From NCBI GenBank assembly GCA_001584585.1, contig LSYV01000014.1, positions 235,623-299,622 on the forward strand: 64,000 nt of DNA. The letters are read 5' to 3'. Under the pieces are notes generated by a model. It was given only the letters and a program-made list of their open reading frames with translations. It was not told the origin of the DNA and searched no databases. Below are positions 33,719-46,753 of this stretch, in pieces. Within the stretch, counting starts at the first letter, position 1. Each line of letters begins with the position of its first letter. Both the position numbers and the translations under genes were made by a program. This DNA comes from Gonium pectorale. Its lineage: Eukaryota > Chlorophyta > Chlorophyceae > Chlamydomonadales > Volvocaceae.

Positions 33719-36150
33719 CACTGTGACTCATTAAGCGACGAAAAGCTGAATGCAAGCCGCTGGAAAGTTGATTCCAATAACAGAAGCCCAACACCGAAAC
33801 TTGAGAAGGCACATTGGCGCGCCAGTGTGGAGCTTAGCTACAGAATAGTCACGCAGAGAAAACGCTTGCGACGTATGCAAGAGTGGCCAACTGCTGGCGA
33901 GCGTTTTAGTGCAATTTTTTCATGACCTTCTGTTGCTCTTACGCGCGAATGCGAATGTTGTAGCTGTGTTGCAAATGTACACATAGTCGGCCGTACGCCC
34001 CGTACGACCATCGGCGGTGTGCCTCGGTGGCGTCGGTGCGGCCCAGAGCCATGGGTATGGTCTGTCTCGTGCAGCCTCTGACGTCCAGTACCAGCCAACG
34101 GACGCATATGGCACATCGAGTGGCGCGGGCGTGGTTATGCGTACCCTGCACCCTACCCCACGACCCTACCCTGTTCGCCCCTGTTATGCTCACACTTCCT
34201 GCTACTGCGATATCGCTCAGCATCCCAACACCCATACCTCGTCGTGCATACAAGCGCTAACAATGCGCCTTTGATGTGCAAGGTGCGCTAGAAACCGGCT
34301 TGAGTTTTGCGTGGCCTGATGAAGCGTGTTCAGTGACCGCGGAGCCCTTGGGGTCGGCTCGGGAGGCTCGGCGCGCGGCGCCTCACCGCCAAGGCTGCGA
34401 CTGTCGCAGCGCTCGTTGCCTTGCTGCCGGCGTGCCGGGGCCTCAGTCGCTGCCACCACGGCGACCATCTGGGCCAGTGGAGGCCCAAGGGGCCAAGGCG
34501 CCGGAGCCAGGGCAATTGCCGTGGGGGGACAGGCAAGGGCAAGCACGTGCGGGTAGCGGCTGGCCTCGGTTCGGCTAGACGCGCACACCTGCCCGTCGCT
34601 CACAGCCGTGGACCTATAGTGCACGCCGCCCCGCGCGGTGCCCGAGGCTGTCAGCCCGTGTACCGGTAGCTCGTCGGCTGCCGCCAGGCTACCTGCAGTT
34701 GGCGGCCCCGTTCAGGCGAACTGAAGGCTCTGAAGCGACCACGCAATGCTTCAGTCCAGCGTGGGGGCCGGGTTGGCATGGTCTCGCTATGGACCCCTTC
34801 CGTGCGTTCGATGATGGCCCCGCCCTGGCGCTGGACCACATTTCCAGCGCAGTTGGCTGCCCGGTGCCCGCAGCTCCCAGCTGCTGGTTGCTTCAAGGTT
34901 GCTACTGGTTTGAGCATTGGGACATTTGCCTTGCTTGGCTTGTATGCTACCGTAATGCTGCCTTGCTGCCCTTTGCCTGCAGGCAGTTCTCTCCCAACGC
35001 AGGTCGCTCGGTTCCTTGGTGAAGCGAAGCCTGGTTGCAAGGTAGCTGACGGAAACTGCAGCTGTAGTGTCTAACCAGGTCACTCCGCCAAGCGGCATCT
35101 GTCCTACATGCTGTTCCACATTGGTTTCGTGCCTTGCTGTGGAGCTCACAGTCAAGAGCCACTACGACTCTTCGGCGTGACTTCTTTTACAGCTGTGTAT
35201 GTCCTCAGGCATGGGAAGATTTCCGTACACTAATCCAGTAAGGCAGTACATCTGAGATGGGATGTTGGCATCCTAGCTTGCAGCGACCTGCAAGTTGCCA
35301 GGCCGTCCGGCACATCCCGCCCAGACACTCGCCTCACAGCACATCCCGGTATTGTACATGTGCGCACAGCGTCACCCAAACAACACATACTCGCGCGCAA
35401 ACTGTGGCGCGAACGCTTCTCCCGTAGCACATGTAGTTTGCAGAGCCACACGACGTAATGCGCCGGAGTTGGCACAGGCTCATAAGGAACATACAATGAA
35501 ACGACGACTCACGGCCAGGTGCCCCTGGCAAACTGGCCATTGAGTTGGACTCCAGTGCAGCTCGTTAAACTCCGTTTCCAGAACTGCAAACCCTGCATGT
35601 ACTGCCCATGATGAATCAGCGTCTAGGTCGTGTTCAAGTCACCACTCCTTTGTCGGAGGCACACCATACGGATCAAACAGCAGACAGATTTCGTCAGGCA
35701 TTATGCAGTAAGTAGGGTGGAGGGACTGCTCTTGGGGGAACACCAATCAGAGGGGCTAGGCTTACTCCCAGCATTCGGTGGCGCAATGCCAGCATGTCAC
35801 TCTGCGGCCACGTGTTTGCGAAGCACAAGACGAACAGCTTGGCGTATCACCGCAGTTCCGAAACGTCCTCGTGCAGCACGCAGCCATGCGTTCAATCAGG
35901 ATCCCAGGATTCTCGTCAGCAGTCACCTGCAGTTCTATGGTTTTCGCTCGAATCACCCTCGTTCATCACTCATTACGTCGACTTTCTGACACAGCGTGCG
36001 TGGTGCGCACGTGTCCTCGGCAGCGCCAAGCCAGCCTAAGCACAGGTTGCGACAACGCTCATCTATGCTAGTCCCCGTTCCACCCGAATACAGAGCACCT
36101 GCCCCCATGCTCCACCGAACCCCCGCCTCCGCAGTAACCATCGGACAGGC
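33719..36150. other. Intergenic, no supported gene
   Basis: Contains the promoter of the receptor-like gene and the presumed 3' UTR of the myosin gene. A minus-strand TGTAA at 35187-35191 is a candidate poly(A) signal. I see no coding exon or repeat. Confidence 0.55.
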
Positions 36151-39100
36151 TCACGCATGGACCGTAAGCGACTGTCGAGTCGGCGCGCCGCCTGCTACAT
36201 CCCTGTCCCCTCCCGCGCGCGCCTCCAATGCGGCCAGCGACTGCTCCTCTTTCCCGCCCATGCTGAGCAGCTGTCCGTAGGATGGTTCGCAGCTGAGCTC
36301 GCCGCCGTCGCCAATGGTGCTGGCACTGCCCGTTGCGTTACGACCTATGCTAGTCGGCGTTACTCCTGGCCGCTCGATGCGGTAGTCCGTGTCGGGAGGG
36401 GAGCCTGGCGGCGATGGCAGGTCGGAGGTGCACGAGCTGGGCGACCCGTGGGTCAGGGTGCGTGTGTGGTTACGCCCACCGTCTGCCGTGCTCGGCCTGC
36501 TTAGGCTGTGGTGGCTCCCATCCCAGCCCTGGCGGGGCTGGCCAGCGCGGCGGCAGCCGTCGACTGCGGTCCCGGATCCCTGTCGCTGCCAATACTGCAC
36601 GAGCGGCGATACCTACAGGCAAGACGAAGGCTGTTTGAGGCGACGAAGCAAAATGTCTTGTTCAGACAACGTTTGAATCAGTTACTGACAATCAAATCCT
36701 AGGTGCTTGCGGCCTAGGCTAACCTCGGGTTAAACAGGCGCATGTGATCGCAACAGCATCCGCCGCCATTGCCGTAAAAAAGCGCACCTTGAAGTCCTGC
36801 ATGTCCGCTAGCCGGACACGCATGCGCGTGTCCCGGTCCATGAGCGACGCGACATCGTCGCAGCGCACCACGTCCTGGGGATGACTCGACAGCGGCGTGC
36901 CGTCTGCCGAGGCCATGCCCGCCTGGGAGAAGTGCGACAGCAGCGGGACAGTCTGCTTGCCAGTGCTCCAGCCGCCGCCCGAGACGAAGCGGCCGCACGG
37001 GCGGGTTATCGGCGTGTGCGTGTCCTGAAACCCGGCGAGGGGGGGCAACATAGGAAGGGAGTTACTTGACGGCCGGAAAGGTTGACCTAAGGATGGCCAG
37101 CGCAATAGGGAGGACAGCAATGGCGCTGCTGTACTCGGAAGTACCCACCGCGCGGCGCGTGAGGTCCGGGGACTGCCGCCACGACTGCTGCTGGTGCCCC
37201 GGCCCGGTGGCTGCTGCCGCGCCGCCGAAGGCCGCTAGGAGGCGCGCGCGCCGCTGCTGGTGCCGCAGCTTCCGATACAGATGCCGCGCAACCTGGTGGG
37301 AGAAGGCGCACATCCGGTTGAGCCGTCAATCCATGGCGGCCAGTCATCAGCGTGAAGAGGCACCCTACAGCCTCTGTCCAAGCAATCAATCGAAATAAGT
37401 CTCATGCAGCCCACCTTGCCGCGCCAGACAGCTTGAATCACGACAGCAGCCTTGGTGTAGACCCAGTACTGCACCAGAGCCGAGCGGAGCCGCTCCGCCA
37501 GCTGTGTGCCCCGCCGGTTGGAGCGCCAGACGCGCTGTATGACCAGCGCGGCGCGGTGCAGTGGCAGGATCTGCGTTTTGGGGTGTATGGACAGGCGTGA
37601 GTGATCACGCGCCGTGCGACAGTGCCTTCCCGGAAGGAAAGGCACGAACGCTGGCGCCAGGTAAACGTAGCTCACCAAACGGATTGAACTTACAAGTCGT
37701 TGGGGGCCAACGCAGGCCAAGCAAGTATCGTGGGGCTCTAAGCCTACCTGCAGGTACAGCTGTCGCGCCGAGTAGGCCCTCCACGCCGCCTGCACCTTGA
37801 CTGCCGCGCGCCAGTAGCGCAGGACGCCCAGGTACTCTCGCCGCACCACCGCCCCGCGCCAGGCGGTCTGCATCGCCAGCGCCGCGCGCTCAACGCGCAG
37901 TACCTGCAGATTGACAGGCGCGTCCCACAGGTCGAAGACCGGAACTGGAGTCAACTGGATTCCAGAGACTGCACAATCGAGTATGGTGCATGCATTGCTA
38001 ATTACTCGCCGCGGCATGACAAATGCACTGGCAAACGGACGCGTACAGATTACGCACCTCGTATGCGCGCCGTGTGAGCAGGCACCGCCACATCGCCTGG
38101 ATGACCACCGCCGAGCGGCGCATGCGCAGGAAGCGGACTCGCTCCAGGCAGCCGCGCCAGGCGCGCTGGATGGTCAGGGCCGCACGCTCGCAGCGCATGC
38201 GCTGCACCAGGCGTCGCGCCAGGAGCCCTCGGCAATGTGCCTGCACCGGCATTGCAACGAAGGTGAGGAAATGCAACAGCAAATGATCCGGACAACAAGC
38301 ATCGCTTGCATCCGGATTTTGCAGTGTACAAGGGTACGCCTTGATTGGATCAGTTGATGGCCACAGAAAGTAAGCCCCAGGCCGCACCTGAATGACGACG
38401 ACGGCGCACCGCACCATCATGTACCAGCGCTCGACCTGAAGACAGACCCGAGCACGCGGATCACGTAGGCTTGGCCATGATACCGTAAGATGCAAAAGGA
38501 TTGAAACTTTGCGTGAAGTCTCAGGACTCAGGTGAGCACGGCACCACGAGACGCACCTGCATTCGCCTGAAGTGCGCCTGGATGCACGTAGCCGCCGCGT
38601 TGGCTGCCGCCACCCGCTGGCGCTCCAGATCCGCCGCGGCGGTGGCCCGCAGGAAGACCTTGGTGTGGCCCAGGTGGTGCTGCGGGGGCTGCTGCTGGTG
38701 TGACTCATGCGAGGAGCCGTGAGCACCCGCCCGCCGCCGCAGCGTTACAGCTGGGTCCGGCGCCGCCACCAGCCCCGCCGCCGCTAGCACGGCCTCAGCC
38801 ACCGTGCGGAGTTCGTCCACATCAAACACCGCCAGGTCGCTCCCAGCGGTACCGTCCGCGCCCTGCTGCGGCGGCTGCGTGTCTTTGGGCTGGCGCAGGT
38901 TGCTGCGCTCCGCAGCCCGCCGTCGCAGCGCGTGGACGGGCTCGGGGCACAGCTGCCAGAAATGGTCCAGGAAAGCGGCGTATGACCGCCTGAGGGCCAG
39001 TCACATAGCCAGCCAAGTGTTTGCTTGCATGACTTATCGGATGTTGGGACATCGCTTCAGGACAAAACTTATGAGTCGAGAGATATGCTTGGTGATCCTC

Positions 39101-42100
39101 GCTCCTCACATTTAAGCATCAAGCAGCAAAGTCAAGCTTGAAGCAAGACGGTACAGCTTCGCTCACCTGTATGCGTAGCCCGCGCACGCGATGCGCACCG
39201 CCTCCATGACTCCACCGCACCGCAGCTGCTGCAGGCTGTACGGCGCCGCAAACGTGCCCGCCTCTCCCGCGGCGTTGGGTTTGATGCATCGCACATAGTG
39301 CGGCTGCAGCGCCGCCAGCGCCCCCATGAGCTCCGCCAGCTGCCGGCGGCAGACGCTCGAAACGCTGCGGAACTGGAACTGGCTCTGCCGCCCGCCGGCG
39401 GCGCCACCGCCATTGGCGGCGTCGATGCCGCCGGTGGGGCCCTCTTGCGTGAAAAGCTCGGCCATGAGCGGGCGGCTTGAGCGGGACAGCAGCGCGGAGT
39501 GCTCGGCCACCACGTAGTCGCGGTTTTTGTCAAGGAAATTCTGGGTGCTGTAGGTGACCGAGCCTGCAATCGGAGCGAGACAGCGTGGCTCACGGCTTCG
39601 TGCCTACAACATGCCAAAGTGCTAGCAATGACGAAAACATTGATGCGGTTTCTTGAGCCTACGGTGCGCTCCCGTCGAGCTAAGAGCGCGTGTGACGGAG
39701 CCACAAACACGAGCTTCGAGGCCCACGGACCTGCGTAGTGCTCGATGCTGAACGAGTTGGCGGGCCGCTTCAGGCGGGCGAAGCGGCTGCTGACGGAGAG
39801 AGCGGGGCTGCTCCCGTACTTGTGCGCCAGGTCGTCGGCCGTCGCCTGTGGCAGGGCATAGAAGCCGAAGCGCAAGATTAAGTCCACCTCGACACAAGTT
39901 CATGTTAGGGATGAAAGACACGCACGCTAATGGCGACATAGGACACGCGTGTGGGCTTACACTGGCGACTCTGAGCAAATAAACCGCCCCGACCCACACA
40001 CGCACCTTCGGGAAGCGGCACGTCTCGTCCAGCAGGTCCATGAGGCCCATGCGGCCCTCCAGCAGTTCCAGCACATCAGCGTTGTCGCGGAAGGAGATGT
40101 AGCTCCAGTCCACACCCTCGCGCTCGTACTCTGCCTGCTCCCACTTGAACACGTGCTGGTTGAAGTGCTGCTGCAGCTTCTCGTTGGTCAGATTGATGCA
40201 GAGCTGCTCCAAATCGTTCACCTGTGGAAGGCGGGAGCAGAGGCAAGAAGTGTGACGCCTTCCCCGGCCCGGCAACGATGCAACTCGGATCCCCCCTATC
40301 CTGTGCACCAGTCGGATGACGGCATGCATGCACACGCGCATCATACGTCCGGAATCTAGCAAACGCTCCCAAATGACACCCCTGAGCGCCGCACCTCGAA
40401 ACTCTCAAAGCCATAAATGTCCAAAAGCCCGATGGACAGGTGCCGCCTGCCCGCCGCGGCCCCTCCAGTGCCGTTGGCGTCGCCGTTGTGCGCCTCGTCC
40501 ACAGCGGTGTTGACGGCGGCCACCAGCCAGTCAAACAGCCGCGCGTACACCACCTTGGCCAGCGAGTCGCGCGCATCGAAGGCAGCCTGGGCCGACAGCG
40601 GCGTCGAGATGGCACCTAGTGCGGTACGAGCAACAAAGGTTCCGTTACAAGGACTCACGTCACACATATTCAGCATGGCAAGTAGGATCTACGATCCTGG
40701 CCTGGCTGGTTGGCCCAAACCCATGCATGTATTAGCATGTACGCTACGCACGGTGTTTCAAGCCCAGAACCAAAGGGACCGGTAATCCAATCGCCAAGCC
40801 CTCCAGCACCCTTGCTAACGCACCTTCGCGCGTCTGAATCTGTCGAGTGGTGAGCACCTCCGCAAGCGCAGCCGCCTCCACCCCAAGCAGCTGCGCCGCC
40901 GTGCGGAGCGCCTCTTGCGCTGAGCCGCTCGCCACGGCCGCCCCTTCGCTACCCCTGTCCGCGTGGTCGCCCTCCACGAAGGTGATGTTCCCCAAATGCA
41001 GCACAGCTGCCACGGTGGCCAGGACGGCCGACTGCTGCTCCTCGCTCAAACCGATGTGGGACATAGCGCGCCGAGTGTGCTGTAACGGATCAAGACAGGC
41101 GAATGCGGAGCACAATACGGTCGAGCGGTGTTTAAGTGTGTCACCGGGAACCACTTGGCTCTAAGGTGTTAATGCGCCAGTGCGACCCCGCACCCGCAGG
41201 ACCTTATGGTGACCATGCCAGGCTGCCCCCACCTGGTATTCCTCCGCATTGCTCTGTCCCGGCAGCTCAAAGCAGGAGCTCCTCGCAAGGTAGGCGAACC
41301 CGGTGGCTGTCGAGGGTAGGCTCCAGGCAGCGCGGTCCTCGGGGCTCGCACCGTCCACAAGCTATAAGGGGCGGGGCCCGAAGCAAACGGCCAAGGTAAG
41401 AAAGCAGGCCATTACGAGGCCTTTCAGGGTGGAGGTGCGATTGCCCTTTGGGCCGCCTGCATCTCATATCAGCAGATCCTGGCATGTGCCTCCCGTTGAA
41501 CCGTCCAATCGCACAACCCCGCTGCCGCCTTGCCTGGTAAAAGATGTGAAAGGAGCGCTCTGGGTTGTTGACAGCCACCACTCGAGAACGCTCCAGCAGG
41601 TACGTGCGCACAGCAGCACCCGTGACAGCGCCACCGGCCGCTGGGTCAAAGAAAATCTCCACGTATTTGCCGAAGCGAGATGAGTTATTGTTCCGCAGCG
41701 TCTTGGCGTTGCCAAACGCCTCGAGCAGCGGGTTGGACTCCAGGATCTGGGTTGAGTGAACGGGGCCGTAAAAATGCATGCTCAGCACATCCCTAGCTAA
41801 GCTGGTTTGGTAGGGATCGTGCATTGGGGGAGGGAGCATCATGTGAAGACAATGGGAGGCGACAAACCCAGGTCAGTGCATGTTCACCTTCCCTTAATTG
41901 GCATATGCAACAGAGAACTGGCAAACCTGGCGCACCTTTTGCTCCACGCCTGACATGCCCCCGCCGCTGCCAATGCCGCTGTGGTGAGCTCCCAAGTGGG
42001 TCAAGCACGCCATGATGAGCTTAGCCGTCTCAGTCTTGCCGGCTCCACTCTCGCCCGTAACCTTGGGAGGAGACCAGATAGCAGGAAGTGTAAGTTTGTG

Positions 42101-43107
42101 AAACACGACCAGTGAAAGTGGCAGTGCCCGAGCGCTTGGATAAACAAAGCCCTTGCTGATATCATGTTAGCACTTTCCCACGGCCACTCACCAGGATGGC
42201 TTGCCCTGCCCCATCGCGCATCATGTTACGGTAGGCAGCACACGCCGTCGCGTAGACGTGGGGCGGCAGCTGCTCCCGGGGTGCAGACCGGTACCGCTCA
42301 ATGACGTCCGTGCCGTAAAGGTGTGGCAAAGACTTGAACGGGTTCACAGCGATGAGGATGCTGCCGGTGTATGTGTAGATCTGAGCCTCCTGGTACCGGG
42401 CCTGACGGGTGCAGTGCGATTGAGGCGGGAAATCGAAAACCGCTCGATATGAGCAACAGAGCTTTCAATGCCTTGACATAGATGCTCAAACGCGGAGGGA
42501 CGTGCGCGGTCGTGTCAAGCAGCTGTGGTCAGGTGCGCGTCTCCCGCCCGCAGTCGCTACCCGCCCGCCAACCCCGCGTGACACCCGGGCTTGGGTCGCT
42601 CAGTCCTTGCAGCCATAGGAGCATAAATAGCCGCTTACTTGCAGGTTCCAAAGCACTCCAGGTTCGTGCAGGAATGCAAGGGTGGTCATGTCCTGCGGAG
42701 GCAGCGGGGAATCAGACACTGGCCCGTTTCAGGTTACCGATAATCTAGCCTCCCGAAGAATATGGCCTTAATTGTGATCCACAAGGGCAGCAGCCAGGCA
42801 CTTCCGCCGTGTCCAAGGCTGGACGCGACGGTTGTTGCTGCGGTGCCGACGGAAGCCCCGACGCCGCGACGACCGCGCACGCACTTACAACAATGCGATA
42901 TATGGGCGTGTTTCGAGGACAGCCGCCCTGGGGCCTCACCTCGACCGTCCCCGTGTTCGCCAAGTGCGCATCCGAGCTCTCCACTTCAACCACAGCGCCA
43001 TCGTCATTACGTCGGACCCGAAGCCGCGTTCCATCGCAAGACAACACCTGAGCTTGTGCCCAGCCATCCTGACTGCACACGAAGACCCGTGCATCGGGGG
43101 CGACCAT
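36151..43107 (-). CDS. Unconventional myosin heavy chain with eight IQ motifs (plant-type, possibly class VIII)
   Basis: Nineteen exons (minus): 42940-43107, 42639-42692, 42192-42401, 41927-42061, 41534-41746, 41233-41361, 40824-41079, 40395-40615, 40006-40221, 39731-39845, 39167-39563, 38557-38989, 38388-38435, 38058-38240, 37748-37903, 37415-37570, 37149-37292, 36788-37024, 36151-36594. Phases all fit: 1304 residues, ATG 43107, TGA 36151. SH3-like N-terminus, then motor: P-loop [10 protein letters not shown] (about 146-155), switch [11 protein letters not shown] (208-217), switch [11 protein letters not shown] (454-462), relay ENDLEQL-like [20 protein letters not shown], actin-binding [10 protein letters not shown] and a converter. 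The neck has eight IQ-like motifs (about 838-1055). The tail of about 225 residues is Ser/Pro-rich, with no DIL domain and little coiled coil, which argues against class XI. Role: ATP-driven actin motor, probably binding calmodulin-type light chains. One intron (donor 41533) has GC-AG ends. Confidence 0.93.
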
Positions 43108-43547
43108 GCTGCTTTGCTGCTGCCCAGCACCCTAGGAAAGCTATAGAAAGTGTTGTTTGCTTGCGAGCAAAACGAGTGCCATCAAGGCGGCCACAACCCC
43201 GTCAAGGTCGAGGTCAAAACAGCTGTCCGTTTTGAAACAGTGGCAGTGCGCTAGGGCCGGATGATTTTTTTCTCTTAGGTGCGGCCGAAAAGGTCAATAC
43301 AGAAATGGCCGACAATCGGTGTGGAGCCAATTGGTGCCTCAACAGCACCCGCGCATGTCGTACGAAAATTTTGCATGGAGTTCCCTCGGCACCAAACCTC
43401 ACCTGCAGTATTCACTCTGAGGGTCATAGGCGCTTGCATCAGCTACCCTGGCAAGGAATTGCGCAACAACCAGTCACCGCAGGGCTACGCGGACGCGACA
43501 GGCGCGGGTGGATAGCACATCATTAGCACGGGCAGTTGCGTCACAGA
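43108..43547. promoter_or_regulatory. Shared divergent promoter between myosin (minus) and MAP kinase kinase (plus)
   Basis: The two start codons are 440 bases apart and face away from each other, so both 5' UTRs and core promoters must fit here. I see no convincing TATA box on either side. Confidence 0.5.
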
Positions 43548-46500
43548 ATGAATCGCAAGCGGCCTGAGCCGATTGCGGTGCCGGAGGAGAAGAAGGCATC
43601 CTATGTCCTGTGAGTTTGCAGGCAGCTGGTGTTTCTATCTGCCAAAGCACATTTTCATAAATTATGGACTGGGTCAATCGTCTATCTCGATCGCTCTGGG
43701 CGGGGGCACCGCGGCCCTGACAACTTGCGCGCGGCGAACCGCGCAGGACAAACAAGGGCAAGTTTGTGGAGGGCGACCTGACGATCAGCAGAGAAGGTCT
43801 GCAGATCAACTCTCCTGCGAGTACGCTCGGGGTTGCCCGCCCAGGCTCAGCAAAGTGAGCAATCCAGCCGCGCCAGAGCTACCCCCCCTGCCAAATAGGG
43901 CGGGAGGGACGCAACCAGGGAGAGACACAGTAGATATATGCTGAAAGCACGGGCCACGCGGCAATAACCGCCGGGGCCCGGGGGCGCTGGGGCTTGCTGT
44001 AGGCGGGGTGACATAACACACGGCCCATCCGCCCCGCGCCCCTCCTCGTACACCCGCCTCATCTCAGTTCACTACAGCCCAACAAACGGCCACTACCCCC
44101 TGAGGAGGACTCGGCAAGCTCACGGGTACGTGGCGGCAGGGACTTGCCTAGCGCTTGCCGTGGGAGCGAGGCCTCAGAGCGGCTGGAATGTCCGCTCGGG
44201 CTTAAGGTGTATCAAGCTACGCATTAGTGCTGCCTCTCTTCAAAAGCAATACTGGACTGTGACGTGGCGCATTTGTGAATCCGGTCCAAGTTCTTTTGCG
44301 ACCTTTGCGCGGCGCGTTGAACCCTTGTTCCTACGCACCGCCATTGCGGCCATCACGCAGAACGCTGGCGAGGCGAGCACCAGCGGTGGCGGGGCGGCGT
44401 CCACTAGTCCCCGGCAGCGGGGAACGGGCGCCACGGAGGGCCTCACGCCGGATGACTTCGAGGAGCTCTGCGTGATTGGGCAGGGCAGCAGCGGGGTGGC
44501 CAAGAAGGTCCGCAACCGACGGGACGGGAGGCACATGGTGCTCAAAGTCATCCAGTTCGACGTATCGTCAGACACGGTCCGCAAACAGGTGCGCTCTGCG
44601 TCGGCAGCACACCCGTGTGGGCAAGGGCCGTGGACACGGAAACGGAAGCTGGTTACAGAGCAGCCGGAAGGTCCGGAACTGGGGACGCACATTGATCCCG
44701 GCATTCATGAGCCGAGATCACAGAGCGCAGGACCGAGTGCACTTTATTACAGCCAAAGGCGGGTTGTAGGGCGAACATGCTGCATGTTTTGCAACGGTCT
44801 GCGAGAGGCGTAACAGTTTCTATGTCTCATCTGCATCTTGAACTGAACATCTCCCGCCCGCACCCAGGTAACAACAGAGCTTCGTACGCTGTATGGTGCG
44901 GATCACCCCAACGTGGTCCGCTACTATGCGGCCTTCTTTGACAACGGGGCCATCACCATCGCCATGGAGTACTGCGATGCGGGCAGCCTAGCGGACTTGC
45001 TGAAGGTGGGTGCGACTGTAGGATCCGCGGGCCAAGGAAAGGGAAAGGAAGGCTTGTGAGCAGCCTGGTGAGCGCTGGAGGTAGGGTAGGTTGATGTGCG
45101 GGCAAGGACAGAAGGAGGTTGCGGGTTGGGGGACGTGACGCGGGCGGCCTAGCAGATCGGCTTAAGGAGGGTGTTTCACATCTGGCGAGCAGGCTGCAAG
45201 GAAGGGGAATGCAGGAGTTTGGTGGTACTAAAGAGGAAGGAGTCGAGCACAGGGGCCAGTGGGACCAGGGACAGCCTATGGCGTACGTATGCTTTGACGC
45301 ACCTGCCTACACCCATCCTTCCTGTCCCTCCCTCCGGCCCGAGCACAGGCGCGGGCGAAGCAGTACCAGCAGCAGCAACACCGCTCGCTGCAGCAGCAGG
45401 CGAGCCAGAAGGCGGCGGCAGCGGCAGCGGCCAAGGGCGCCGCAGCAACTGCAGCAGCGCCGACCGCCGCCGTGGGCTCGTCATCGGCTCCGTCGGACGT
45501 GCCGCTGCCGGGGCCCGGCCTCCCCGAGCCAGTAATTGCACACCTGGCGCGGCAGCTGGTGGCGGGGCTGCACTACCTACACAAGGAGCTCAAGGTAATT
45601 AATGAGGATGCCATCGACCCAGCTGTGGGGCAGTTCTCTTGCTGCCCATTTGCTGCTCAATGCGCGCACTGGCGGGACCGCAGTGGTGACAAAACAGACA
45701 GTGCTTGATTGGCGCTTGTCCCGCGGGATGGAAGGGATGGGGCGTGAGGAGGGCCCACGGTTAGCCGGGTCACATGTCGCAAAGGCATCCTGCAGTCCTG
45801 TCCAAGATGCAGCGCAAGCCGCCAACTGCTAAAGCTAGCGCACGTTCCACGTGCTGCCACAGCTTGGTCTTCGTCTATGTACCGACTGGCCACGTCAGAA
45901 AGCTCAGGGGGCTCACGCCTGGATTGCCTACGAAGCTCACAATGTGATGCCCCAAACCCACAGGTGGTCCACCGCGACATCAAGCCCTCCAACCTGCTGC
46001 TCAACGGCGCGGGCGAGGTGAAGATCAGCGACTTTGGCGTGAGCGGCCAGCTGGCGTCCTCCGTCTCCAACTGCCTCTCATGGGTGGGCACCGTGACCTA
46101 CATGAGCCCTGAGCGCATCAAGGGAGACTCGTACTCGTTCGACAGCGACCTGTGGAGCCTGGGCCTCACGCTGCTCGAGTGCGCGCTCGGGCGCTTCCCC
46201 TACCCGCCGCCTGGTGAGGCGCGAGGCCGTGGCTGCTGGCTTGGTTAACACGGTGCACGGTTGCCTGTGTGTCTGGCACCATTACGAGACAGCCCCCGTA
46301 ATGCTCCCGCTGCTGCGCATGCGTTGAGGTGGCTTGAGATTCACTGCCGCACTCGCGCTTGTAGCTTTTCGTGGTCCCTGGCCCCTCAATGTGCCGGTGC
46401 ATATTTACGGCCCCGACCGTGCCGGCCTCTCTGTTCCCTCCCCTGCAGGCGAGACGGGCGTAAACCTGGGCTTCTGGGAGCTGCTGGAGTACATTGTCGT

Positions 46501-46753
46501 GGAGCCGCCGCCCAGCCTGCCGCCCGACCAGTTCTCATCTGAGCTGGTCGACTTCATCGCGCAGTGCCTGCAGAAGGACGCCAAGGCACGCCCCTCGGTC
46601 GCGGCGCTCGCGCAGCACCCCTTTCTCAAGATGCACCCAGACGCCTCGCTGCGGGAGGTGCTGGAGCCCGTACTCTCAGCTGCAGCGACGGCGGAGGGCA
46701 CGGAAGCAGCGGCAGCGGGCGCCGCCGGTGCGAAGCCCGCTGCTGGAAAATGA
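43548..46753 (+). CDS. MAP kinase kinase, plant type
   Basis: Exons: 43548-43609, 43747-43854, one ending at 44588 (its start is ambiguous between about 44361 and 44385), 44868-45005, 45349-45594, 45964-46213, 46449-46753 (TGA). The first two exons give [16 protein letters not shown] and [18 protein letters not shown], the pre-kinase segment seen in plant MKKs. Kinase motifs: [67 protein letters not shown], the activation loop [20 protein letters not shown] with S/T spacing like plant MKKs, [19 protein letters not shown], and the C-lobe through [13 protein letters not shown]. It phosphorylates a MAPK Thr-x-Tyr loop. A Gln/Ala-rich stretch of about 60 residues interrupts the lobe between GSLADLLK and LPEPVIAHL. 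Only the exon 2/3 junction is unresolved. Confidence 0.93.

Noticed and set aside
34276..35074. Plus-strand open frames upstream of the receptor-like gene
   Set aside because: Mixed composition, no splice support, no recognisable motif.
44130..44588. Plus-strand frame taken as the N-terminus of the MAP kinase kinase
   Set aside because: It begins with GTG, not ATG. The exons at 43548 and 43747 give a plant-MKK-like N-terminus with matching phases, so most of this frame is intron.
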